Source: Bugula neritina (Eukaryota; Bryozoa; Gymnolaemata; Cheilostomatida; Bugulidae). Taken from it: a stretch of DNA of 64,000 nt. Shown piece by piece: positions 23,794-33,808 of this stretch (within the stretch, counting starts at the first letter, position 1; every line of letters begins with the position of its first letter). The translations under genes and the position numbers were made by a program. Under the pieces are notes generated by a model. The model did no database searches. It saw only the letters and a program-made list of their open reading frames with translations, and was not told the DNA's origin. The stretch is from positions 62,001-126,000 of the forward strand of contig OZ037769.1 of the NCBI GenBank assembly GCA_964035545.1. The letters are read 5' to 3'.

Positions 23794-24969
23794 CCCACCT
23801 TTTATACCGTTAGCTCTCAGTCTAGCTATAGATGGTGATTACTAACAGTATTAGTTGACAGTTACAACTACAGGTCCTAGTTATACAGAGTACTAGTAGT
23901 TAGTGACTTCTACTATACAAGATTACTGAGCCAACGAAAGTGTCTAGTAGTTGATTGTGTAGCGTTGCGAGGCGCAGCAATGCGTGGCTGATGGTTTCAC
24001 TTAGTGCACAAGCTGAGTACTTAATGTATGTGTTTACGTGGCCAGTTGAGTTGTTCATTCGCACTGTGTGGTGTTGACAGATTATAATACCTGTCAATGT
24101 AACGGAGCATAGTAAGAGAACACAACTCTCAAACATGTTCTTGGCGCGAGCTTCCATTAAACTGGAAAAGATAATATTTTGAGATCCATGCCAGCTTCAT
24201 TGTGGCGCATTATAATTCCTTTAGCTTAAACTCACACTAATATTTTGGATTCTCGTCAGTTTTAAACATTTTCATACTCTGTGCTTGACTACCAGCTAAG
24301 GTTGCAAATAACATTCCAACCGCACGTTTACTGCTATTCTGTAGTACAGTATTATCCAGCCCTTATTTCCAGAACGATAATATAGGCAACTCCGAGTTGG
24401 GGTGAGTGAGTGCAATAGTTTGGGTTCTCAAGTTTAGAGTAGGATTTTCTACTAAACCCCCACCCTAAACTCAAGAATCTTGAAACATTGCACTTATTCA
24501 ACCCTAATCCGGAGAAACTTACAAAATCTTTCTTATTTGCATGCCTTTCTTTGTTAGCAGTTTGTTATAGGTCTATGTTATTATGTTATATTTTCTGTTT
24601 AGAAACAATCACTTAATTACAACTAGATGTTGCCGTCCAAACATTGTTCATACATTTTGTTGTAAATCTAAATGGGCCATCAGACTAAAATGAAATGCAT
24701 CATTTTAATTGTTTTTGTATTATTCTATTATCATGTACATACTTATTTATATTTATACTGGATGGCTATATTATAGACATTTGATTATATATACATGCAT
24801 GGTATATAAATATGACTACCAAACTATAATTTGCATACAAATAAAAATATGTATTTTGATGGATTTTCAGTAGCAAGAACAAGAAAAAACTTAAAACATT
24901 GTGTATAATATAGATTTATTACAGTACACAATATTTATTAATAATTCCATGTTATGAAGATAAGTTTGC
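23794..24969. other. intergenic region with a hairpin element
   Basis: Apart from the inverted-repeat element at about 24393-24515 I see no feature. An open frame on the minus strand at 23900-24157 has no supporting features. A minus-strand AATAAA (plus TTTATT at 24915-24920) lies about 50 bases past the stop of the Snail-like gene. Confidence 0.5.
24393..24515. mobile_element. MITE-like imperfect hairpin
   Basis: CTCCGAGTTGGGGTGAGTGA on the left pairs with the complement of TTATTCAACCCTAATCCGGA on the right. Inner arms AGTGCAATAGTTTGGG and CTCAAGTTTAGAGT also have complementary partners. The element is about 120 bp long and differs in sequence from the GCAGCAC family. Confidence 0.5.
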
Positions 24970-26656
24970 TTATACTGTAGACTCTACAGATATTAAATGC
25001 TTGCACACTTCTATCATGTGCTTATGAAGGTACCGTCGCTGTGCGAAAGCTTTACCACAGCCAATGCACTGGTGGGTTTTCTTGGTAATGGTGTGAGTGA
25101 GAGAGTGAGATCGGAGATTTGATTTATCTGCAAACCTTTTCCCACAGCAGATGCACTGAAAAGGTTTCTCTCCTGTGTGTATCCGTAGATGGCCTTTAAG
25201 AAGCCAGTTTCGAGTGAAAACTCTGCCACAGATGTGGCACTTGTTCTTCAACTTAAGGTGGGTGTTTATGTGCTGCCCAAACTGTTTAAGACCTCCGTAC
25301 ACACGGTGGCAGATGCTGCACTTGAACAGACTGACACTGTGAGCCCCGCCCTCACCAATATGGCTGGACACACAGAATGGCAGCAGCTTAGCATACAGAC
25401 TCTCTTCGTTCTCTCTTTCCACATCAATCTCTGGCACACTGTCTAGTAACTGAATGACAGCAGGACTGGGGGTGGGTTTGCCTAACTTCACAAACCCTCT
25501 CCTAGAAGTATTTTGAGGACTGAACACAGCACTGCCTCCGGTTTGACTATCAAAAGAGATCGGATGAGAAAGACTTCTTTCTAGTTGAGAAGGGCGAGTG
25601 GGGGAAACCAAACTAGGCTCAGATATACTTAGTGACCTGTCAGCGATACATAATTCTCTGAAGCTGCCTTTTCTAGAGTAGTTGTCTTCTTTCTCACTGA
25701 GGCAGTTGCCTTCCCTCTCATTGAAGCAGTTGTCTTCCCTCTCACTGAGGCAGTTGTCTTCTCTCTTGCCAATGCTTTGGGTGGTAGGACTCTGCACGCA
25801 GTGCAAACTGGCTTGCATCTGCTCCTTGCTGGCTATGAACAGAGAGGGAGAGTTTGTTATCTTTAGATCTTTGTCATTTATCTGCACTCCATCAATTAGC
25901 AGTTCAAATCTGGATACCAAAGATATGCTTGTAACATTTCTGCTTGGCGGCTTGAGTATGTTTGTCTCTTTCAGCTGCCCCTACAAGATGACACTGCCAA
26001 GTATATAAACTCGAACTTCTTGCTTCAGGTGTAACACTTATATAAGTATCATTTAGATAACGTGACTAAAGAAAAAACATCACCTGGTTGTTAATGTTGA
26101 AAGTTTTGATACTGTCATGCAGAACAGCAGAATAAGGCTTGTATCGAATAACCTTCTTAATGGAGAGTCCAGAACGAGTTGTCATCACATTTGGATCAAA
26201 AGCACTGACTGAAATGTTTGGCAGAAAAAATGTGACTGTTAAGAAATGCCCAGAAAGAAGCTATCAGTATGAGTATCAGTTGAATCAATTTGCGAATAGG
26301 AAAATTAAATTAGGAAAATTAATTAAGATTAAAGAGACCCTTGACTTTTTAGTTATATTTATCAATATTTTATTAGTTTTAGACAAAATCTTATATACAT
26401 TAGCAGCTAACTTGTGAAAAATAGCTCAAAACTGGAGGCTTCGAGTGCGTACAGGTACTTACTTAGTAAGTTACTACTTATACTATAAGACTAAGTATAT
26501 GAATATCAAGTAAAACATGACATTACTATAACTATTACTATTAGGACCCGTTTTGTTTATTGATAGATTTCTAGGATCACAATTACCTCGTTGATTTCTG
26601 CAATATACTTCGTCCTTTTCACGTGAGTAAACAAAATTTAAAAGACACTTGGGCAT
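24970..26656 (-). CDS. Snail/Scratch-family C2H2 zinc-finger transcription factor
   Basis: Three exons in phase: 26587-26656, 26084-26208 and 24970-25980, coding for 401 residues. Four C-terminal fingers lie at about 286-306, 313-333, 341-361 and 370-391; the last ends in C (KHMIEVC), as in Snail proteins. [38 protein letters not shown] and the closing LHKH follow the Snail/Scratch finger pattern closely. The N-terminus MPKCLLNFV resembles a diverged SNAG repressor motif (usual form MPRSFLV). The middle is serine-rich with three NCLSERED-type repeats (about 135-165). The family binds E-box DNA and represses transcription in the nucleus. One finger fewer than many bilaterian Snail proteins is seen. 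I cannot decide between Snail and Scratch. Confidence 0.85.
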
Positions 26657-27009
26657 AACTAAAAGAACTCAATTTCAGCATAAAAATCTACCTTTTCTTT
26701 TTAGATTTTAGCGTCTGCTAGCATCCCTACACCATGTTTGCGCGAAAACGAAAATTTGACAAGTTTTTAATAACGGTTCACATTTATTTATTTTTTTTTA
26801 TAATTTAATTTTGAAACAAGTTTTGGATTTTAAAATAAAATATTAATTTTATTTGTTTTTGTAGCTAGCTAACAAAGTTCATGTTTTTTGTTACTATTAG
26901 AGATTCCTAAAATTTATAGAAACACACAGAAATAATATTTAGAACACATCAAAAAGTTAATACCTGCAGTAGTTTATTTTAGTCAAATAAAGGGCCTGAC
27001 CCAAACAAT

Positions 27010-27170
27010 AAGAAAATCGCTATGAGCAGCACAAATTTGTGAGCTATTGAGTGCAGTAATTTTGAGAACATTGTTGGAATTCTAAACCCACGATTTTCAA
27101 ACACGTAGGCCCCCACTTCTTGCACTCAGTGACCGCCAACTATGCGCTGCTTCGAGCGATTTCCGAAATT
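27010..27170. mobile_element. MITE-like element, GCAGCAC terminal motif (copy 3, inverted)
   Basis: The left end AAATCGCTATGAGCAGCAC pairs with the right end GCGCTGCTTCGAGCGATTTCC (trimmed here to the pairing part: GCTGCTTCGAGCGATTT). Its interior contains GCACTCAGTGACC, shared with copy 1. Confidence 0.6.
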
Positions 27171-27564
27171 TCTTTGTAAAACAATGCCGAGCTGGTCGAA
27201 GAAACAGCTAGTCGGCTAACCAAGTTAAATCATTGATTAAAGAAAAATTGTGGAAATCGAGGCTCCTGTTAGGGGTTGAGTCGAATTGAGTCAACTTGTA
27301 TTGGCCTTATTGATATTAGCATTTTTGTTATAATACTATTTACTGGTAAATTGAATTTGGTTTCGCCCTTGCCTTAGGTATGAGGCTGAGTATGACTTAG
27401 TTTTATCACTGTTAGAGTGTTAGTGTTATCAGTATCACTATGATATCAAATTCAATATGAATATCATAATGATTATGATTAAGTAATAATGATATTAAAA
27501 TCAATTTAGCGTTTTAGTCAGTGCCAATTGAAAAGTTTAAAAATTAAATTTGAATATTCACAAA

Positions 27565-27993
27565 GCCCTGTGTCGTCCTCGCCTAGAATATCATATATGC
27601 TGCTGCTGTGTGGGTCCCTAGCTCCAAGAAGGCTGTAGTAGACATCGAGCAAGTGCAAGAGCAGGCTCTGAGATTTGTGGCAGGTATTAAAGGCAGGGGT
27701 GGCTCAAATGAGGCAAGATCTAGGCTTGGATTAACCCCCCTGCAAAACAGGCGCAAAGACCTACGATTTAGTCTCTCTTAGTCCTGGCCAAAGAGGAATA
27801 TCATCCTACACTCTCAAAATTGTATGAATACCTCATGGACCAGCCCACTACATCAGTTACCACCAGGTCCTATTCAAATGGCATGCCCACCACTTTCAGG
27901 ACTAACACCTCACTATTTCATAACAGCTTCCTACCCAGAACAGTACGTGATATGAAAATAACATCAAATGCTGCTCACAGACAGGCCTCATAA
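27565..27993 (+). pseudogene. decayed 3' end of a LINE reverse-transcriptase ORF
   Basis: Conceptual pieces in shifting frames read AAVWVPSSKKAVVDIEQVQE, then QALRFVAGIKGRG, LGLTPLQNRRKDLRFSL, and TFRTNTSLFHNSFLPRTVRD. This order (LEYA-AVW, EQVQ-ALRF, LxxRR, NSFLPRTxRDWN-like) is the usual C-terminus of CR1/jockey-type LINE polyproteins. At least two frameshifts and an in-frame TAG show that it is dead. Confidence 0.8.
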
Positions 27994-28691
27994 GGCCCTG
28001 TACTGGCACCAAAGTCTTAAAACAGAACTGCACTTATGTGATAAAAGTATTAACTACATTTAATAATTCTGTTCACCAAAGGAGGCACGTCGCTTAGTGC
28101 TTACACTAATTTAGTGGTCTAACGTGATGAAAAAAGTAATTTCAAACTTTGACTTGCAGTTGCCCAAATTTTAAAAATTCAGCAACTAAAAGTAAAATAC
28201 TTAAATTTAAAGTTAAATAGTTTTACATGATACTCATACTGTAACTGTAAGAATACTGAGGATACGTCTAATATCTCTAGTTAGGACTAGACAAACTCAA
28301 ATTAATGTCAATTATGAAGTTTTCTCTTCATTATTATAGTAACGCCTATTTGATTTACCGGAATTACCTCACATTCATCTTCTGGGTTTAATTGTCATCT
28401 TTCTCAGTAATATTAAAAGGGAATTTGGCCAAACTTGTTTTTACGGTAAATTTTGTTGTAGCTTATTTCAATTATATTCAAATTAACCCCATAAATGTAC
28501 TTTTTATTTTAGTGTAATGAGGCTATCATGCCTAATCAATGGTAAGAGCAACTAGAGTATTTAAAGTGATAAAATTAATGCAGTTGCAATTGCAAACATT
28601 TGATTAGAAGCAAGTGTATGAAGGTAATGTGCTTAAAACTGCAGTACTAAGTCATAAGTTAACTTGTTTCTGTTAGAAAAGGCAGAAGAAG

Positions 28692-31600
28692 ATGTTAGAA
28701 AGGCTTTGGACTAGATGTCGTGTTATTGTCTCAAGACATCACTGTAACTCTTCCTCAAACCACCCCTTTTCAAGGCTGTCTAAACCCCCTCACCTCCTTG
28801 CCCTCAGTCATCTCAACAGAACTGCTGTTGAGGATGGTTTTGGAAAACATACTTATGGCTCCTTGCTTTTCCAAAGTTATCAACTTGCCCATCACATGAA
28901 ACAGTCACTTGGTTGGTTCATAAAACTTACACCAATACTACCTTCTCTATACTGTGGTACTACCTTCTCTATACTGTGGTACTACCTTCTCTATACTGTG
29001 GTACTACTTTCTCTATACTGTGTATACTATACTGTGTATTACTATACTGTGTATACTCCACCATATACTATGCTGTGACATATTGTCAATAGGGTGCAGC
29101 AGCCTGAAGGGGGAGCGGGTTGTATACTTAACACCAAACGACTCAAGCAATGTTGTTACTCTCTGGGCCATATGGATGACAGGAGCTATTGCCGTACCTC
29201 TATGTGCATCACATCCTCTCTCTGAAAAGCAGTACTTTGTGGATGACTCTGAGGCTAAGCTAGTTGTTGGTGAGTATGTAGAGAGAGAGGGGGAGAGAGA
29301 GAGGGGGGGGGGGAGAGAGAGAGAGGGGGTTATTGTACCATTTATATCATTTATATTAATTGTTTGAAGGGAAGTTTATTTTAAATGGAAACTGCTTTCA
29401 CTGTCACGTGTTCAGGAAACTACCATCTCTATATTAAAATAGGAACTGAAAAATATGCGGATGAAATATTGAAGTTGGCGAAAGGTAGATTAACTCCACA
29501 TTTGGTTTTGCCGAATGTAAGTATATATACATTGTGTAAATATATATACATTGTGTAAGTATATATACATTGTGTAAGAATATATACATTGTGTAAGTAT
29601 ATATACATTGTGTAAGTATATATACATTGTGTAAGTATATATACATTGTGTAAGTATATATACATTGTGTAAGTATATATACATTGTGTAAGTATATATA
29701 CATTGTGTAAGAATATATACATTGTGTAAGTATATATACATTGTGTAAGTATATGTGCAATTAGTATATATTATATAGTAGTGTGAGTGATGATGGAACG
29801 TCAGTCTGTGTGTCTGTAGGCTAAAGTTGAATCGGTGAAGAATAGCGACATGCCTTCTGCTTATCAACTCGGAGAAATAGAGAAGACAACTCCAGCTCTT
29901 ATTATATACACCAGCGGCACAACTGGCCGTCCAAAGGTACTATAATATACTCTGTATATTATATACTCTGTATACTCTGTGTACTCTGTATACTCTGTAT
30001 ACTCTGTATACTCTACTCTGTATACTCTGTGTACTCTGTGTACTCTGTATACTCTGTACACTCTGTATACTCTGTGTACTCTGTGTACTCTGTGTATTAT
30101 ATACTCTGTATACTCTGTGTACTCTGTGTACTCTGTATACTCTGTGTACTCGTATTATATACTCTCTAATTTACTATATACACTGTATCGCTGTATACTT
30201 TATGCTCTATTCTATACAGAAGGTGTATTCCAGGGTGTGGTTCTGTCACATGGCAATATCGAGGCTACGACACAAGACATGATAAAGGCATGGGAATGGA
30301 CATCAGCTGACACCTGTCTACATGTGCTCCCTCTGCACCACATACACGGTCTAGTCAACGCTCTGCATGTTCCCCTCTCAGCTGCTGCTAAGTGTGTCAT
30401 GCTGCCTCACTTTGATGCCAGAGAGGTGTAGTGTTTACATGGTTACTAGGTGTAGTGTTTCCATGGTTACTAGGTGTAGTGTTTACATGGTTGTTAGGTG
30501 TAGTGTTTCCATGGTTACTAGGTGTAGTGTTTACATGGTTGCTAGGTGTAGTGTTTACATGGTTGCTAGGTGCAGTGTTTACATGGTTGCTAGGTGTAGT
30601 GTTTACATGGTTATTAGGTGCAGTGTTTACATGGTTGCTAGGTGTAGTGTTTACATGGTTACTAGGTGTAGTGTTTACATGGTTACTAGGTGCAGTGTTT
30701 CCATGGTTACTAGGTGTAGTGTTTACATGGTTACTAGGTGCAGTGTTTCCATGGTTACTAGGTGCAGTGTTTCCATGGTTACTAGGTGTGGAACAAACTC
30801 ATGGCCCCCGACAATCAGGTATCGGTCTTTACTGCTGTACCCACAGTCTACGCTAAACTCCTGGATTATTATGAAACCAACTCAGACTCTAATCTAAACC
30901 CGGAAACCATCAGGCAGGCTTTCAAACGAGTAAGGTGAGCTTTTCATAGCTAATGAATAAGGTGTGTAGATACGTACGTATAGTATATACATGTTGTGTA
31001 TAGATATGTACGTATAGTATACATATACTGTGTGTAGATACGTACGTATAGTATACACATGTTGTGTGTAGATTACTCATGTGCGCTGGTAGTCCATTGC
31101 ATACAACAGTAGCTAAGCTGTGGGTCAAGGTCACAGGTAGTATACTCAAAGACAGATATGGTATGACTGAGTTACTCACAATCATATCCAATCCCCTGCA
31201 TGGACGTCGCAAACCAGGTTTGTGACAGTCAGTCCGTTTCTCTAGAATTACCAGAGTTGTGCTCTCTTCCGACATCCACTGGCAACACTAACATGATGCA
31301 TTAAGTTTTCACCGCACAGTGATAGTAACTAGAATCAGTAAAATCATCAAAGTGATAGTGACTAGAATCAGTAAAATCATTACAGTGATAGTGACTAGAA
31401 TCAGTAAAATCATCACAGTGACGGTAACTAGAATCAGTAAATTAATCACAGTGATTTAAATGTTGAAGATTGATGGTGAGTGGTTCGAATGCGCTGCCAC
31501 TGCCGGTCAGATCAATGTTCAACGAGCTCACTGGCCACGAGTTACTTGAGAGGTACGGTATGACTGAAATACTAATGGCCTTGACACACCCTCTTAGAGG

Positions 31601-33700
31601 AAACCGCTTACCAGGTACAGGGGTCCTTGCTACACTCCTAGTCAGTAAGGGGTACTCACTACACTCGTATCCAGTAAGGGGTCCTTACTACACTCCTGTC
31701 CAGTAAGGGGTCCTTACTACACTCCTATCCAGTAAGGGGTACTCACTACACTCCTAGTCAGTAAGGGGTACTCACTACACTCCTAGTCAGTAAGGGGTAC
31801 TCACTACACTCTTATTCAGTAAGGGGTACTTATTACACTCCTAGTCAGTAAGGGGTACTCACTACACTCCTATCCAGTAAGGGGTACTTACTACACTCCT
31901 AGCTACAGTAGCTTAGCCTTAGCTCTTACTGCTTTCATATCACCATAAAGCTACTGAATTTAACAAACTAACTGGCTAATCTTATTCAGGAGAATCGCAA
32001 GAAAAGAAAGTTATGTTGTGAGTGGAAAGGCAATTTTAAGGGTAGAGAGTGCAACTCCAAATTTATACGTCAGTGTCCATTTTGAATAATTTTCACATCA
32101 ATGCACTGGTTATTCATACATTTTACTCTACTATTTACTCTTGTTATTCGAATAAGTTAAACAGATGTTATTGTGATGTACATGCAGGCACTGTGGGGTT
32201 TCCATTCAATTCTGTGAAGACAATGATAGCTAAAGCTGATGCTACTGCGCCACATGGCTATGTGGATGTAACCAATGAGATGGCAGATGACAATTCAGGT
32301 GTATATACATTTATACAGTAGGCCTATATGCTATCTAGTATAGTGTTGGCACTGAATCGCCTAAGATTCCAAATGATAGGAAGTCTCCATCTTAGATATG
32401 GTAAAGGTATATTCATGTACATAGGTGAGAGTAGAGAGGGGGAGCTATATGTGAAGGGCCCTACTGTGTTTGAGAAATACTGGAACAAACCTGAGTCTAC
32501 CAGGGAGACCTTTACATCTGATGGCTGGTTCAAAACTGGTGACACGATGTGCATAGACAAGGATGGTTACTATAAAGTGTTGGGTAGAACTTCTGTAGAC
32601 ATTATCAAAAGTAGTGGATACAAAATATCAGCACTAGACGTTGAGAGTAAACTTCTTCAACACAACAACATTTCTGAGTGCGCCATTCTCGGAGTTCCGC
32701 ATTCAGGTAGTTATACTACTACTCACTAGTAACTAGTATATTACTCACTAGTAACTAGTATACTACTCGCTAGTAACTAGTATACTACTCACTAGTAACT
32801 AGTATACTAATCACTAGTAACTAGTATATTACTCACTAGTAACTAGTATACTACTCACTAGTAACTAGTATACTACTCACTAGTAACTAGTATACTACTC
32901 GCTAGTAACTAGTATACTACTCACTAGTAACTAGTATACTAATCACTAGTAACTAGTATATTACTCACTAGTAACTAGTATACTAATCACTAGTAACTAG
33001 TATATTACTCACTAGTAACTAGTATACTACTCGCTAGTAACTAGTATACTACTCACTAGTAACTAGTATACTAATCACTAGTAACTAGTATATTACTCAC
33101 TAGTAACTAGTATACTACTCACTAGTAACTAGTATACTACTCACTAGTAACTAGTATACTACTCGCTAGTAACTAGTATACTACTCGCTAGTAACTAGTA
33201 TACTACTCGCTAGTAACTAGTATACTACTCGCTAGTAACTAGTATACTACTCACTAGTAACTAGTATACTACTCGCTAGTAACTAGTATACTACTCGCTA
33301 GTAACTAGTATACTACTCGCTAGTAACTAGTATACTACTCGCTAGTAACTAGTATACTACTCACTAGTAACTAGTATACTACTCGCTAGTAACTAGTATA
33401 CTACTCGCTAGTAACTAGTACAATACTCGCTAGTAACTAGTATATTACTCACTAGTAACTAGTACACTATATTGTTTATTAACTTTAGTGTATGGACAAC
33501 AGATAACTGCGCTGTTGGTGTGTAAACTGGGGACGCAACTGGACATTGACTCTCTAAGGACATGGTGCCGAGACTGCATGCCTCCTTACACCATACCCAG
33601 AGAGTTCAAGATCTTAGGCAGCATACCGCGCAATGCCATGGGCAAGGTCAACAAGAAAGCTCTGATACAGCAGTACTATCCAGAAAGTTTGAATGTGTAA
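28692..33700 (+). CDS. ACSF3: ACSF3, mitochondrial malonyl-CoA/acyl-CoA synthetase
   Basis: Ten exons in phase: 28692-28911, 29093-29269, 29416-29516, 29820-29936, 30234-30425, 30786-30934, 31469-31614, 32188-32298, 32425-32706 and 33489-33700, giving 568 residues. The basic, serine-rich leader ([17 protein letters not shown]...) fits mitochondria. AMP-binding motifs are intact: [11 protein letters not shown] (about 196-206), [24 protein letters not shown] (about 346-352), GWFKTGD (about 437-443), [14 protein letters not shown] and [13 protein letters not shown] with the catalytic lysine. The family activates malonate with ATP and CoA for mitochondrial fatty-acid synthesis and lysine malonylation. 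An alternative exon 7 lies at 31072-31217. The stop is 108 bp from that of the convergent hydrolase gene. Confidence 0.94.
28937..29070. repeat. 22-bp repeat, four copies (ACSF3 intron 1)
   Basis: The unit TACTACCTTCTCTATACTGT plus GG is followed by a shorter CTGTGTATACTATA tail. Confidence 0.85.
29517..29755. repeat. 19-bp array repeating the ACSF3 exon 3 donor
   Basis: The real donor reads AAT/GTAAGTATATATACATTG. It is followed by 12 tandem units GTAAGTATATATACATTGT (one AAAT and two AAGA variants), so the 5' splice site is repeated along most of the intron. Confidence 0.95.
29945..30175. repeat. ACTCTGTATACTCTGTGT-type short repeat (ACSF3 intron 4)
   Basis: 9-10-bp TACTCTGTA/TACTCTGTG units fill the intron from close to the donor. 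Confidence 0.85.
30426..30785. repeat. intron made of exactly fifteen 24-bp units (ACSF3 intron 5)
   Basis: Every unit starts GTGTAGTG or GTGCAGTG, continues TTTACATGG or TTTCCATGG, and ends TTACTAG or a one- or two-base variant ending TAG. The intron is 360 bp, exactly 15 x 24. Its first base is the first base of unit 1 and its last base is the last base of unit 15. Exon 6 then begins GTGTGG, similar to a unit start. Confidence 0.97.
30960..31071. repeat. 34-bp repeat ending in the exon 7a acceptor
   Basis: TGTGTAGATACGTACGTATA-type units place a GTGTAG or GTATAG at 34-bp steps (ending 30969, 31003, 31037 and 31071). The last is the acceptor of alternative exon 7a. Confidence 0.85.
31072..31217 (+). 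CDS. ACSF3: candidate mutually exclusive alternative exon 7a of ACSF3
   Basis: This stretch has the same length (146 nt) and the same phases as exon 7 at 31469-31614: one base, 48 codons, one base. It has its own acceptor (GTGTGTAG/A) and donor (CCAG/GTTTGT). Its translation [17 protein letters not shown]... through DRYGMTELL to HGRRKPG is homologous to the main exon, with about 18 of 48 residues identical without gaps. It keeps the YGMTE motif and has no stop. Using both exons together would break the frame, so inclusion should be one or the other. The alternative view is a decaying exon duplicate, but the open frame and intact splice sites argue against that. Confidence 0.75.
31316..31450. 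repeat. 33-bp repeat, four copies, between the alternative exons 7a and 7b
   Basis: The unit contains CTAGAATCAGTAAAATCATC and AGTGATAGTGA. Confidence 0.88.
31615..31905. repeat. 29-bp repeat, about ten copies, starting at the exon 7 donor
   Basis: Units contain CAGTAAGGGGTACTCACTAC and ACTCCTAGT. The first, diverged unit begins with the last bases of exon 7 (CCAG/GTACAGGGGTCC). Confidence 0.9.
32712..33480. repeat. 22-bp minisatellite, about 35 copies (ACSF3 intron 9)
   Basis: The unit contains CACTAGTAACTAGTATACTA; the inner CTAGTAACTAG is nearly self-complementary. Variants are CTCGCTAG and CTAATCAC. Confidence 0.95.
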
Positions 33701-33808
33701 CAGTTGAGGTATATTTTCTGTTATCAATATCAGATATATATGTTAATCTGAAACTATTCACTTTATTTTACTAAATATACGAATGAATATAAAACAGGAA
33801 ACAGCAGC

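Larger units (their letters stand above)
26657..28691. other. divergent intergenic region between the Snail-like gene and ACSF3
   Basis: Contains a GCAGCAC-type MITE at about 27010-27170 and a LINE 3'-end relic at 27565-27993. The rest is AT-rich with no coding signal. Promoters of both flanking genes must lie here. Confidence 0.6.

Noticed and set aside
23800-23812. TATAAAAG as core promoter of tetraspanin 2
   Set aside because: It lies about 10 bases before the ATG, so a start 25-30 bases downstream would fall inside the coding exon; probably chance unless an upstream exon exists.
23900-24157. 85-residue minus-strand frame MEARAKNMFESCVLLL...
   Set aside because: One possible membrane segment, but no family match, no splice context and ordinary length for chance in this DNA.
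30367-30897. Frames repeating RCSVYMVT or GVVFTWLL
   Set aside because: Read-through of the 24-bp intron 5 array and exon 6 in the wrong frame; ACSF3 splicing explains the region.
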